From Marinomonas ostreistagni (lineage in GTDB: Bacteria; Pseudomonadota; Gammaproteobacteria; Pseudomonadales; Marinomonadaceae): 64,000 nt of DNA. Where the stretch lies: NCBI RefSeq assembly GCF_016461785.1, contig NZ_JAEMUH010000011.1, forward strand, positions 62,001-126,000. The letters run 5' to 3'. The notes under the pieces were generated by a model that saw only the letters and a list, made by a program, of their open reading frames with translations, did no database searches and was not told where the DNA came from. Of the stretch, positions 26,183 to 35,616 are shown piece by piece. The first letter of the stretch is position 1, and each line of letters opens with the position of its first letter. The position numbers and the translations under genes were made by a program.

Positions 26183-27145
26183 TTAGCCCCATTTCTGAAA
26201 CGATTGCTCAACCCATCTGAATGACAATTTAGACATTAAGTAAGTCATCAATAGAACAGCACAAAAAGCCGCTATATTCTTAAATGTATGCTCACTTGGT
26301 GGTAGGGCGATATGTACGAGTCCTATCGCAATCAAATGACTTAAATAAATTGAATACGAGTAATTGCCTGAAGATCCTAGCCAGCGATTCAATAGGCTTT
26401 CTCTAGTGATATTGGCGTTCATCGCAAGAACAAAAATTGTACTAGCGAGAGTGAAACGTGCTGCCTCAAATTGCCCATATAGTACCCAGATCGAGAAAGC
26501 GGACCACAGAAATAGAGCCCCAACAAATTCCGATTTTCTTCTGAATACAAAGCCCATCAAAAACTCCATAAAGAAAAAGTTTGCATGGCCCAAAGTTGCC
26601 TGATCAGGGAAAATTATCGCTAACGAAAACAGCACCATAGCAATCATAAACGGTAGGTGTTTGATGGATAGAGCGATGAATAAAAAAATCAAACCATAAA
26701 AGAACAGTTCGAATGTTAAAGACCAGCCCACATACAGAATAGGGTAAAAGCCGGAGCCATTAAGATTGCTATGAGGAAGTAGTAAAGCGGATTGTAAGAG
26801 TGTTTGCCAACTCCATTCTATTGTATAAGGCAGCCCCTCTATTGTCAGAGAGAGCAGTGCAAACAAACCTAGATAAAACCACCAACCCGGTATAATACGC
26901 AGTAAGCGGCGCTTGAGAAATTGAGACGCAGGTATGGGGGATTGAGAGTGTTTTTCTAGTAGCAACGACATAACATAGCCGCTAATGACGAAAAATACAT
27001 CCACACCAATACCTAGAATAAAGGAAAGCGTTTGAATGGAGTCGGGCAATGGATTGCTGATGCCGTCAAAATAGCTATAGCAGAAATGGTGAACAACCAC
27101 CATCCAAGCGCAGAGGCCACGCAGTATGTGAATAGAATAGATCAT
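26183..27145 (-). CDS. Acyltransferase 3 family membrane protein
   Basis: This 320-residue integral membrane protein belongs to the acyltransferase-3 family that transfers acetyl or other acyl groups onto surface sugars. The catalytic-type His lies in WMVVVHHFCYS near residue 18, and the conserved VFFVISGYVMS segment is near residue 52. About ten hydrophobic segments follow, ending in the family-like IYLSHLIAIGLVHIAL. The sugar target is unknown. It is the last of the minus-strand run with the TPR/barrel, cyclase and FecR genes (90-bp gap), although co-transcription is not certain. Confidence 0.9.
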   Translation of the reverse strand: MIYSIHILRGLCAWMVVVHHFCYSYFDGISNPLPDSIQTLSFILGIGVDVFFVISGYVMSLLLEKHSQSPIPASQFLKRRLLRIIPGWWFYLGLFALLSLTIEGLPYTIEWSWQTLLQSALLLPHSNLNGSGFYPILYVGWSLTFELFFYGLIFLFIALSIKHLPFMIAMVLFSLAIIFPDQATLGHANFFFMEFLMGFVFRRKSEFVGALFLWSAFSIWVLYGQFEAARFTLASTIFVLAMNANITRESLLNRWLGSSGNYSYSIYLSHLIAIGLVHIALPPSEHTFKNIAAFCAVLLMTYLMSKLSFRWVEQSFQKWG

Positions 27146-27235
27146 GAGTGCTCTGTCGTAATCTGCTCAACCTTAACGATACTCCGTCATCATCGCATTG
27201 AGTATTGATGAAAATAGATCCGCTTAGAGTAAGGC

Positions 27236-28543
27236 TTAGAAGCGATAAGTTAAACCCAAGTCGACATTCTCAGTTTGAATGTCAAAAATGCTTAGGTTGC
27301 TATTCTGATCTTTGTAATTATAGCCAGCATGAATGATAAACGTACTACTGATGGGGTAAAAGTACTGCACACTCGCGCTCTTGGAGTATATTTTACGCTT
27401 CTGGTCACTGTCTAATAGTGGGTAACTTTCATGGTCATCCGCATTGCTATAGCCTACTCGACTTACTAAGCGTCCGTTCCATAATGCCGCATCCCAATAA
27501 AGCTGGCCTTCTATAGTGGTTTTGTCGCCACCATAACGGTCCTTTAAAGCAAAGTTTTGATTGAACTCTATTTCCATTCCTAAGCGATTATCTACTGGGC
27601 CGAATCCCAAACCAGTGATAAAGCCCAGGGATGTTTCATCAAGTCGACTATTTGAGTGGAAGTCCGCATAACGTATTTCCGACTTAAGGTAAGGCATAAC
27701 GCTATGTGCTGTCCAATAACGCTCATAGTCACTTTCTAGACTTGAATAAAGAGCGCTGTCGCCTAACTGCACATGCTCTGCGGAAACTTCCCAAGTATCT
27801 CGGTAGGTTCGCGCTTCGATTTCTTTCTCGAAACCGATGCTTAATTCATCGGTATCAAACTCAGACAAGTCACTGATACGACTTTTTAGGTCAAATTTAA
27901 TAACATCAGTGCTTTGATCGTTTAATTCGTAAAAACGAGCACTAACCCCCAAATTAGAGTAACTCCCCGGCGTTGCTAAATCATCGTCGTCGAGAGATAA
28001 GATCGCATCGCTATCATCTAGTGTCACTAAATGTTCTCGCGTCAACGTCGCGTTATTTAGGTTGCTGCTATAACCTTGAATAGCCGTCAGTTGGAAGCGA
28101 TTTTGAAAGCGAAATTGATCCCAACTATCTTGTCGGCTCTGTAAAAAATGAGCGAGAGATTCAGGTAAGTCTTGTCGGTCAAGAATCGATTGATTGATTT
28201 GCAGAGCTGCTAACAGCTGGCCGTTTTGAAACAGAGCTTGCGCATAATCTATTTGAGCTGATCCATTGAGAGGGTCAATTAACAGAGCTCTTTCAAGCAT
28301 CTCCAGAGCCGAATCGATACTCCCTGTATTAAGCAGTGAAGCCCCGTACAAGGCGAAATATCCTGAATCATTCAGACAGTTTGGTAATTCGGGTTCCAGT
28401 TGTAAGCGTAAATCCGTCCACTCACTTGCATTGGGGACAGTCGGAACATTAGTAGGAAGAACGCACTCGGAATGTGTGTCAGCCGCAGAAACACTAATGT
28501 GGGAAAAGTACAGCGCAACGGCAAGGTATAAATGGTACTTCAT
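27236..28543 (-). CDS. TPR plus outer-membrane beta-barrel protein
   Basis: This 435-residue exported protein has a signal peptide (YLAVALYFSHISVSAA), a small TPR part (residues ~40-140: ALYGASLLNTGSIDSALEML, AQIDYAQALFQNGQLLAALQ), and then ~280 residues of alternating strands that end in the aromatic LGLTYRF, the typical C-terminal signature of outer-membrane barrels. This TPR-barrel form resembles surface-lipoprotein assembly modifiers (Slam) and related proteins, but I cannot confirm that family. It lies 75 bp downstream of the cyclase gene, in the order FecR, cyclase, TPR-barrel. That context suggests a signal-controlled export or surface assembly role. Confidence 0.7.
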   Translation of the reverse strand: MKYHLYLAVALYFSHISVSAADTHSECVLPTNVPTVPNASEWTDLRLQLEPELPNCLNDSGYFALYGASLLNTGSIDSALEMLERALLIDPLNGSAQIDYAQALFQNGQLLAALQINQSILDRQDLPESLAHFLQSRQDSWDQFRFQNRFQLTAIQGYSSNLNNATLTREHLVTLDDSDAILSLDDDDLATPGSYSNLGVSARFYELNDQSTDVIKFDLKSRISDLSEFDTDELSIGFEKEIEARTYRDTWEVSAEHVQLGDSALYSSLESDYERYWTAHSVMPYLKSEIRYADFHSNSRLDETSLGFITGLGFGPVDNRLGMEIEFNQNFALKDRYGGDKTTIEGQLYWDAALWNGRLVSRVGYSNADDHESYPLLDSDQKRKIYSKSASVQYFYPISSTFIIHAGYNYKDQNSNLSIFDIQTENVDLGLTYRF

Positions 28544-28618
28544 TGTCGTATTAACGCGCCGTTCCTAAATATTTGGCTAGAGTAAAATCCTTGATTCAAG
28601 CCATAGCAAGAATCAACA

Positions 28619-30619
28619 TCAACCAGTCTTGACGATCCTTATCGTATTTGGATGTTCTCTAGTAGATTGCTCATTTTCGATAAAACTTGTATTAAGGGCG
28701 AATAATACATGAGGAGTACGCAAACCATCAAGTAAGAAAGAGCCTTGAGAAACCAAAACGTTACCGCTTAAGTCGCGTGCAGCACATTCACCGACTAGCA
28801 CGGGTTGGGCAAGGTCTTGAGTCATTTCTTGGATGCGTAAAGCAATTGTAACCGTATCCCCTAAAAGAGTATGTGTGCGGCGATGCGCAGGACCAATAGA
28901 GCCAATCAGCGTTGGACCGCGTTCAATGCCTATTCCTAAGGCTAAGGGCTCTAATCCTTTAGGTGCACGAGTAGGTAAAATTTCCTGCATGGCACGTTGC
29001 AATTCATTCGCTGCATCAACGGCTTGAGAAGTCGCTTGATTAGAGCTTTGGGTTGACCAGCTGGATAATACGGCATCACCAGTATATTCTTCGATTTGAC
29101 CGCCATGAGATTCAACAATTTCAGTGGCTTTGACAAAGAAGCAGTGTAATAAAGCAGCGGCTTCTTCAGGTGAGCGGCTTTCTTCGTAAGCAGAGAAATT
29201 ACGCAAATCCGCAGACATTACCACTAAATCACTACGATAAGCTTCAATCGCCCCCGTCGGCACGGAGCGCATCAAGCGCTGCGCAACGGTTTTAGGTAAA
29301 TAGCTACTTAAATGTCCTAAAATACGATGTCTCTCATCACGAATGACAGCATGTTCAAACAACGTAAAGAGCAGACCAAGAGTCAAGCTATATACCGCTA
29401 CATTAAACCAGCCGATCCAGACGTCAAAAGACATTAAGTAGGCATGTACACTAATAACACTTAAAGGTAACAGTATCGTCGCAATCGGCAGGGAATAAGC
29501 ACTAGAGCGGTGACTGCGGTAGCCCAGAGCAAACAAAACCAGCGTAGCCAATAGCCCTTCGAGAATCAAAATGTATTTGGATATCGCTGGGGTGTAAGGG
29601 ACTGCGCCATCAATCAAACTACTGATCAGTCTGGCTTGTAGCTCAACACCCGGTGCAATACCGTTATATGGAGTAGGCACCACATCCCCCAAACCAAATG
29701 CCGTGGCACCGATCAATGCCCAAGAGCCCTCTAATAACGCTTTTGGCGCAGTGCCATCCAGTACTTTTGCAGCGGAAACTACCTGAAAAGCTTCTGGAGC
29801 CTGCTTATAAGAAATGCGCATATTGCCCTGGTGATCAAGGGGGATGTTGAGGCCAAAGTAAGTCCCAATAGAAAGCTTCCATTCAGAGGAAAGTAAGCCT
29901 GATCCCGCTTCAATCGCGACATTTGCGACTGACTTATCTGAGCCTTGCTGTAGGCTATGAAGTAGACTTTGCAAAGCAAGGGATGGGTACACCTCGCCAT
30001 CAATACAAATCAGTGGAGGTTGCTTTCTAATTTGCCCGTCCGCATCAATGATCGGAGTAATATGTCCTTTTGGAATGGCTTTGTAGGGTGCTGCATTGGC
30101 TAAATAGTTTTGCGTCGCAGGAATAGGCAGTTGGCAACGCGCTTTATCAAGAGCACCTGATAATACTCCACTGCGAACAGAGTAACCGTTGTCTAGCACC
30201 GGTACTTGTGCAATGACAGCGTTATTATTTGATAAACGGTTGGCAAATAACGCGTCCCCAGGTTTTTCTTCCGGAAACACAACGTCAAAAAGCTGCATAC
30301 TGGCGCCATACGCTGCAAGCTGATCGGATAATTTTGCCATGGTCTCTCTAGGCCAAGGCCATGGCCCAACCTGAGAAAGGCTTTCTTCATCAATCGCAAC
30401 GATAGTAATGCGTTCTTCAGGTGTACTGTCACTGAGTAGGGTCCAAAAAAAACCGCCTAACGTTTCTTCAGAGCGATACTTGAGCGCATCAAATACCGTA
30501 CTGATAAAAAACGCCACCAGCAGAGACACAACCGCTAAAGCAAGTTTAAAACGCACAAAATTAGGTGCGTCGGCATGCTTTGCATTGTTATGTTGTTTTG
30601 GGCCAAAGAACAAGGACAT
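28619..30619 (-). CDS. CHASE2-domain class III nucleotide cyclase
   Basis: This 666-residue membrane protein starts with a transmembrane helix (ALAVVSLLVAFFIS, residues 26-40) and a CHASE2 sensor (VAIDEESLSQVGPWPWPRET near 74), followed by three transmembrane segments (about 345-420) and a class III cyclase catalytic domain (about 460-620). The two metal Asp residues are present: D471 (SADLRNFS) and D515 (YTGDAVL). Two other usual residues differ. The adenine-selecting Lys position is Glu511 (EEYTGD), and the transition-state Asn position is Thr591 (GDTVTIALR), with Arg595 kept. It may thus prefer another nucleotide, be weak, or be inactive. It starts 9 bp after fecR. Confidence 0.88.
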   Translation of the reverse strand: MSLFFGPKQHNNAKHADAPNFVRFKLALAVVSLLVAFFISTVFDALKYRSEETLGGFFWTLLSDSTPEERITIVAIDEESLSQVGPWPWPRETMAKLSDQLAAYGASMQLFDVVFPEEKPGDALFANRLSNNNAVIAQVPVLDNGYSVRSGVLSGALDKARCQLPIPATQNYLANAAPYKAIPKGHITPIIDADGQIRKQPPLICIDGEVYPSLALQSLLHSLQQGSDKSVANVAIEAGSGLLSSEWKLSIGTYFGLNIPLDHQGNMRISYKQAPEAFQVVSAAKVLDGTAPKALLEGSWALIGATAFGLGDVVPTPYNGIAPGVELQARLISSLIDGAVPYTPAISKYILILEGLLATLVLFALGYRSHRSSAYSLPIATILLPLSVISVHAYLMSFDVWIGWFNVAVYSLTLGLLFTLFEHAVIRDERHRILGHLSSYLPKTVAQRLMRSVPTGAIEAYRSDLVVMSADLRNFSAYEESRSPEEAAALLHCFFVKATEIVESHGGQIEEYTGDAVLSSWSTQSSNQATSQAVDAANELQRAMQEILPTRAPKGLEPLALGIGIERGPTLIGSIGPAHRRTHTLLGDTVTIALRIQEMTQDLAQPVLVGECAARDLSGNVLVSQGSFLLDGLRTPHVLFALNTSFIENEQSTREHPNTIRIVKTG

Positions 30620-30628
30620 GGTACTTAC

Positions 30629-32242
30629 TTACCTATCAAAATACGCAGCGGCGTCAACAGAGCCTAGATCAATATCCTTATGTAAAATATAAGAGGCTGC
30701 ATCGCCTTCTAATGTCGTGGCACCCTTCAAATATCCGTCTGAGGAAGTGCTTTTTAGAATTCCGTTACTATCAATACTGCCTTCAGCAGAAAGGGTGAGA
30801 TCGGAGCTCAATAAATCATGATTTGTAACCAGAGTGGTGCCAAATGTGCCTTGTGAAAAGTCAATATCCAGAGTGCCACTGGTGACCTCCATCAAAGAGC
30901 TCTCACCTTCTAGTGTGGTTAAGGTCGCCTGTGCATCGACTAAATTAAAGGACATGCTTCCAGCCAAAGTCGGGTCCAGTTCATTGAAACCAGAAGGCGC
31001 TCTGTAGAGCATCGATATATCGCCTGACTCAGGGTCAACTGTAGTAAGCGCTATTTCTTTACCAAAGCGAGCGACATCAGCTGTAGTCACAATGCGGTCC
31101 GTTGTCAGGGCATTGCCCCAACGGCCCCATGTTAGTTTTCTATCTGATAAAGAGTCGGAATCAACGACGCTCTCAGGCACATAATTATCTGGGATAATCC
31201 GATTGTCTGCCGTCGCAAGGCTGCTGTCTGACACGTAAGCGGAAACGAGGGATTCGATCTCGCTTCTATCTTCCGATGTGTTTTTTAAGTCTTTATCAAC
31301 ACTACTGTTTGTCGTATTAGTATTGACGGAAGCTAATGAGTTGTCCGATGAGATATTTGATGCCGCAGAGACATCACTCTTCAAAAGGGACGACTTTTGG
31401 TTGGTCGTAGAAGGCGTTGGCTCGTCAGATACTTCTTCATCGCTGTTCGTTGCTTCTTGATCTTCAGTACTTTCATCTGCATTAGATGCTTCACTTGAAT
31501 CCGCGTCCGAGCTTTCCTCAGTTAGACTATTTTTTAATTCGGCGGCAAAGGTTTCAGAAAGCGGGATTAGGCGAGGAGAGGATGCCAAGGCACTAATTTC
31601 AAGCAGTTGTTTTGCTTGACCAGTCAGCTCTACCGAGTTTTCCGAACAAGGCCCTAACGCCTCGGCGGCACAAGCATCAGAAAACGGTGCTACGACAATC
31701 GCCCCTTCATTTACAACTGCCTGAATAAGACTTGAGGATGCTTTCACCACGAAATCGGTACCACGAACACCGATAGCGGCAATAGGTGTATTTAATCTGA
31801 ACTTGTCTCGGGCCGCTTTTGCGCCTGTACCAGAGATAGATCGCATCACCCCTTCAGTGAGATCAAATTTAATCACAGAATCTGACGGAGCGTCAGGATT
31901 ATACTGGTAATGCTCAATCAGTAATTTACTATCAGGACGAATGCTAACTAGGCCGTTATCAACAAATCGAATATAGACATGGCCATTTGACAATGTCTCG
32001 ATTTTGTCGCCTTCATTAAGTTCAGTCCCGACTTTAATAAGCGTGTCATTGTTTAAGTAAGCTTTACCTATAGTCATTGAGACGACACCCGCCGCATGAT
32101 TTTCAGCATACACATTAGCACTCACTAAAGAGATACAAATCGCAAACATGCTGAAGACACGAGCAAAAGGCTCCTGAACAAGAGTGGCACGTTTTTTGAT
32201 TGAGCGCTGAACACTTTTAAAACTAATACGGGTCGTTTTCAT
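30629..32242 (-). CDS. FecR-domain exported protein
   Basis: This 537-residue protein has a signal sequence (FAICISLVSANVYAENHAAG) and a FecR domain (residues ~55-165: LIKVGTELNEGDKIETLSNG, VSIRPDSKLLIEHYQYNP, AIGVRGTDFVVKA). A long acidic, Ser/Thr-rich linker (~230-350) is followed by a C-terminal beta-rich part that I do not recognise. Unlike true FecR it carries no anti-sigma N-terminus, so it is probably an envelope sensor or structural protein rather than an anti-sigma factor. FecR-domain proteins are often found next to CHASE2 cyclases. It heads the minus-strand run and lies just downstream of a CRP-like site. Confidence 0.82.
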   Translation of the reverse strand: MKTTRISFKSVQRSIKKRATLVQEPFARVFSMFAICISLVSANVYAENHAAGVVSMTIGKAYLNNDTLIKVGTELNEGDKIETLSNGHVYIRFVDNGLVSIRPDSKLLIEHYQYNPDAPSDSVIKFDLTEGVMRSISGTGAKAARDKFRLNTPIAAIGVRGTDFVVKASSSLIQAVVNEGAIVVAPFSDACAAEALGPCSENSVELTGQAKQLLEISALASSPRLIPLSETFAAELKNSLTEESSDADSSEASNADESTEDQEATNSDEEVSDEPTPSTTNQKSSLLKSDVSAASNISSDNSLASVNTNTTNSSVDKDLKNTSEDRSEIESLVSAYVSDSSLATADNRIIPDNYVPESVVDSDSLSDRKLTWGRWGNALTTDRIVTTADVARFGKEIALTTVDPESGDISMLYRAPSGFNELDPTLAGSMSFNLVDAQATLTTLEGESSLMEVTSGTLDIDFSQGTFGTTLVTNHDLLSSDLTLSAEGSIDSNGILKSTSSDGYLKGATTLEGDAASYILHKDIDLGSVDAAAYFDR

Positions 32243-32334
32243 CTTTCTCTGCCTTGGACCTAGTTTTCACTATTAATCCAAAAGAAATTTAAAATATATA
32301 GGAAACCAATAATAAACAGATGAGTCTTTAGCAA

Positions 32335-32350
32335 GGTGATTGTGGTCACA
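32335..32350. promoter_or_regulatory. CRP-like binding site upstream of the fecR gene
   Basis: GGTGA-TTGTGG-TCACA matches the CRP consensus TGTGA-N6-TCACA in nine of ten half-site bases. Its centre (32342.5) lies 28.5 bp before the first base of a -10-like TATTAT on the minus strand (32314 to 32309), within 1 bp of class II geometry. The ~310-bp gap (32243-32554) shared with the divergent Crp-like gene is otherwise AT-rich and holds no gene that I trust. Confidence 0.45.
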
Positions 32351-32554
32351 TCTCTGAAAAAAACTTTAATTTACCTTTAAAGAGTTTTTTAAGGCACAGG
32401 ATTTGGCTACCATAACCGCAACCTCATTGCTTGAGGAAAGGCATGGATCGTCAGTTTGAAAGGTGTATTTTCGCCTCTTGAGGAATCTTTTTGCCGTTTG
32501 AATGACTATGTTATCTCTAGGAAAAAACGCTATTAAAATGTATCGGAAACGGTC

Positions 32555-33253
32555 ATGGCTGTAACAAAAGAGCTGCTTAAGCGTTTCGAAGTGCTGGCAT
32601 CGCTCCCAGATGAAAGCCTTGATCAACTCGCCTCACAATCATCCTTGAAAATGGCCAGTCGTCGCGCAGTATTGATTAATGGTGGTCATCCGACGGACAA
32701 CCTCTGCTTTTTGTTCGAAGGCCGGCTACAAGGTGTGGACTTCACTCTTGATGGTCGTGAAGTTGGATTATACTTCGTTGAACCTGGAGGGTTTTGTGGC
32801 GAGCTAGGCTTGTTTGATGGAGAAGGGCAGCCTGAAAGTGTGATTGCCTTGTCAAAGTCTCAGGTGGTGTTGATCCCCGCGTCGGCTTTACGCAATGTTA
32901 TGCAGAACAGCCACCTTCTGGTTGAGCGTCTGTTTACACGCATGGCAACACGTGTGAGACGCCTTTCAGCGCAGAGAGCATTATTGGGGTTATCCAGCAC
33001 ATCGGCTCGCGTATGTGGGCAATTATGGATGATGTTACAAGATCAAGAGCCTTTGAATCGCAAGGAAGGCGTAATACTGAACCCGCCAACCCATCAAGAA
33101 CTTGGTATCATGCTTAACCTGAGTCGAGAAACGGTTACTCGAGTCTTCCAAACTCTTCAGTCTGAAGAAATTGTACGACGAGACGGCACCAGCAAACTAT
33201 TGATCCTTAATGAACCCGCATTGAAGCAGCAGTTCGAAGCTGGTGATTCGTAA
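32555..33253 (+). CDS. Crp/Fnr-family transcription regulator
   Basis: This 232-residue protein has an N-terminal cNMP-binding fold (LFEGRLQGVDFTLDGREVGL, CGELGLFDGEGQPES near residue 81) and a C-terminal HTH_Crp domain. The recognition helix SRETVTRVFQ (R191, E192, R196) matches that of E. coli CRP (R-E-x3-R), so binding to TGTGA half-sites is likely. The cyclic-nucleotide pocket keeps GEL, but the Arg-Ser pair that contacts the phosphate (R82 in CRP) is replaced by Glu-Ser (E94). No FNR-type N-terminal Cys cluster is present. It may sense another ligand or bind DNA without one. It is divergent from the fecR/cyclase run, a suggestive pairing. Confidence 0.9.
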   Translation: MAVTKELLKRFEVLASLPDESLDQLASQSSLKMASRRAVLINGGHPTDNLCFLFEGRLQGVDFTLDGREVGLYFVEPGGFCGELGLFDGEGQPESVIALSKSQVVLIPASALRNVMQNSHLLVERLFTRMATRVRRLSAQRALLGLSSTSARVCGQLWMMLQDQEPLNRKEGVILNPPTHQELGIMLNLSRETVTRVFQTLQSEEIVRRDGTSKLLILNEPALKQQFEAGDS

Positions 33254-33276
33254 GCTGCACTTTATCTTTTTGGCAA

Positions 33277-33367
33277 ACCGCTGCGCGGGTGAACAAAACT
33301 GATCGCTCGCACAGCGAGCTCCTACAAAAGCCAATCTACCCTTTGTAGGAACCCGCTGTGCGGGTGA
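33277..33367. repeat. REP cluster downstream of the Crp-like gene
   Basis: Three palindromic units lie here: ACCGCTGCGCGGGTGA at 33277, the reversed unit GCTCGCACAGCGAGCTCCTACA at 33304-33325, and TGTAGGAACCCGCTGTGCGG from 33344. The cluster lies between the convergent 3' ends of the Crp-like gene and the glycosyltransferase gene. Confidence 0.8.
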
Positions 33368-33370
33368 TAA

Positions 33371-35608
33371 TTATTTTGAAAGGCGGTCTTTCACTCGACG
33401 TTGCAATTGCTGTGGGATGCAGCGCGCAATGGGGCGTAAAATGGGGGTGCTTCTTAGGTAGTAAAGCGTATTTAATAAATGGGTCCGCAAGGCTTGTTTA
33501 AATGTCGGTTTGCCATCTAAAAGAGGGTGGGTTTTCTGTAGCCAATTTGCCAACTTCTGCGGTGCAATAGGGCGAATGGCTGGCTTTTTACAAAGTGGCA
33601 TGTAATTCGATTGGTAAGCAAAGTCCTGCTTAGCGGGCTCGATAGTGCTTTTCAGGTCATCAAGCTGGCTGAATTCAGAGCCTTCTTTACTGATGCCATT
33701 TAGCAATTCAGCCGCTTCTTCAGCTGTCCATGTCCAAGGAATAATCCAGCTCTGTGGGCGTCCATAAAGTCGCTCAGAAAACGCCCCTACATTCGGAGCA
33801 AGGACAGGTAGTTTTGCTTCGATTGCGCTGCTCAATGTATAGCTGTAGGTTTCTGGCCACAATGCTGTAAACCATACTAAATCAGCTTTGCCTTCGGCTT
33901 TACGACTTTCCAATAGGCTTAATAGTTCAGATTCTTGGTATCGGCCATGAACATGTAAATTGCTTCTACCTTTGGTAATCAGATCCCTGTAGCCATAGCC
34001 AATCAGTTCAAAATCAACATTGATATTGTTCTGTTTACAGAGCAGAGCTGTTTTCTCAAGAAGATCAGCACCCTTTATGCGACTAAGTGCACCAACAACG
34101 ATCACATTCAGTGTGTCGTTTTCTTGCTTGGCCTGAATCGGAGATGGGTAGAACTCAGAGCTAAAGTGACGAGCCTGCTGATGATATTGGGTAACAATAT
34201 TGGCTTTAGGGAAATAGTACTGTAGACGGCAAGCGGCATCTCGGCTTGGCGCAAAACATCGAGTCGCGCCGTCTAGAAGCGTTGTAAAACGTTGACGCCA
34301 TTGTTGACGGTCAGGGGTATCGTCCAAAGCCGCTCCGCTTTCTAGCAAGACCGCTTCTGTGCTTTGACCTTTGAATTTATCATCACGATCGGTCAGTGAG
34401 ATAGAATCGCAGGCAAAATAGAAATCATGTAGCGCAATAAACCAAGGTAAATCCAGCTGCTTGGGAACGTCCATCAACCAGTCTGGTAATCCCAGCATAT
34501 GATGAAAATGGAAAGCACCAAGGGGTAATTGCTTTAAGATGCTGAGTAATAAGCGCTGCTGGTTTTGTGCTTCGAAATAAAGCGAGTACTCTGATTCTTG
34601 AGGGGTTAACCCCTCATTGCTAACGCGGACAGGCGTCAATACTAAATAACCAGGCTTTTGGGTACTAGGCATCAGCATCAACGAGTACGCTGCTTGCTTG
34701 ATGTCCTTGCTTAGTTCCTCAACAAAGCGAAGTGTGCCACCACCTCGGTTATGGGTGACATGAACGACTATCGGTTGTTCGCTGTGAAGTAAAGACGCTA
34801 ACCAAACCGCAACACGAGCACTTTTAGCGGGGTCTTCTGCGATGTGCAAATGTACATCACGCTCATAATGTGGATGTCGTTTAACTAATTTCCCTAATGC
34901 ACCGTGCTTCAGTTCATTGTGCTCATCACCAAAGCTGACATTGCCCGTGTGCTGGACAAAGGTGTCTAGAGCGAAGCGATTTTTCCAGCCAGCTTTGATC
35001 GCCCGTTGGCAGAAATCATTTTCTTCGCCATAGCCTTTGCCAAACGTATCCACATCAAAGTAGCCTACTTCTTCTAAACAACCACGTGTAATGTACATGC
35101 AGAAGCCAACGCCAGTTGGAATATCGACCGCTTGGCCGCGGTTGCTTGATGCAAATAAAGTGTCTAAATGGGCAAGTGAGGTGTTGCTAGGGAGTTGATT
35201 GTCTTGGCAAAACGTAGGGTAGCTACAAATGGTGGCGTTATTGGAAAAAGGTGTCACGGTACCAATTCGCTCATCAGCATACGCTGCAGCATAAATACGA
35301 TCGAGCCAGTCATTCGCAACAATGGTATCGCTATTTAACAGTAAAACGTCTCTATCTTCATGCAGTTGCATGCCACGATTGACCGTTGCAACAAAGCCTA
35401 GATTGACTTCGTTAATGAGTAGCGTAAACAGCCCTTTTTTAGCTTCTTCTTTAAGGTAAGCACTTACTTCTGGCTCAGGTGAGCTGTCATCAATGACGAT
35501 CAGTTCATAAGGCGTTTGTTGTTTAGCTTCGTATACACTATTAAGGCAATCCTGCACGTCCTTCAGTCCGCGGTATACAGGAATGATAATGTCAATCGGG
35601 CGATTCAT
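33371..35608 (-). CDS. Two-domain glycosyltransferase (GT2 plus GT4-like)
   Basis: This large (745-residue) transferase has an N-terminal GT2/GT-A domain (IDIIIPVYRGLKDVQDCLNS, then VLLLNSDTIVANDWLDRIYA, and the late GEENDFCQRAIKAGW) and a C-terminal GT4/GT-B-like half (LNVIVVGALSRIKGADLLEK, TYSYTLSSAIEAKLPVLAPN). Such proteins make or extend surface polysaccharides, or glycosylate proteins. The ATG at 35608 gives a natural GT2 start (NRPIDIIIPV); an upstream in-frame start at 35662 is inside the next gene. It follows the coiled-coil GT2 gene with 8 bp between them, so both are probably co-expressed. The sugar is not predictable. Confidence 0.87.
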   Translation of the reverse strand: MNRPIDIIIPVYRGLKDVQDCLNSVYEAKQQTPYELIVIDDSSPEPEVSAYLKEEAKKGLFTLLINEVNLGFVATVNRGMQLHEDRDVLLLNSDTIVANDWLDRIYAAAYADERIGTVTPFSNNATICSYPTFCQDNQLPSNTSLAHLDTLFASSNRGQAVDIPTGVGFCMYITRGCLEEVGYFDVDTFGKGYGEENDFCQRAIKAGWKNRFALDTFVQHTGNVSFGDEHNELKHGALGKLVKRHPHYERDVHLHIAEDPAKSARVAVWLASLLHSEQPIVVHVTHNRGGGTLRFVEELSKDIKQAAYSLMLMPSTQKPGYLVLTPVRVSNEGLTPQESEYSLYFEAQNQQRLLLSILKQLPLGAFHFHHMLGLPDWLMDVPKQLDLPWFIALHDFYFACDSISLTDRDDKFKGQSTEAVLLESGAALDDTPDRQQWRQRFTTLLDGATRCFAPSRDAACRLQYYFPKANIVTQYHQQARHFSSEFYPSPIQAKQENDTLNVIVVGALSRIKGADLLEKTALLCKQNNINVDFELIGYGYRDLITKGRSNLHVHGRYQESELLSLLESRKAEGKADLVWFTALWPETYSYTLSSAIEAKLPVLAPNVGAFSERLYGRPQSWIIPWTWTAEEAAELLNGISKEGSEFSQLDDLKSTIEPAKQDFAYQSNYMPLCKKPAIRPIAPQKLANWLQKTHPLLDGKPTFKQALRTHLLNTLYYLRSTPILRPIARCIPQQLQRRVKDRLSK

Positions 35609-35616
35609 GTAAATTC

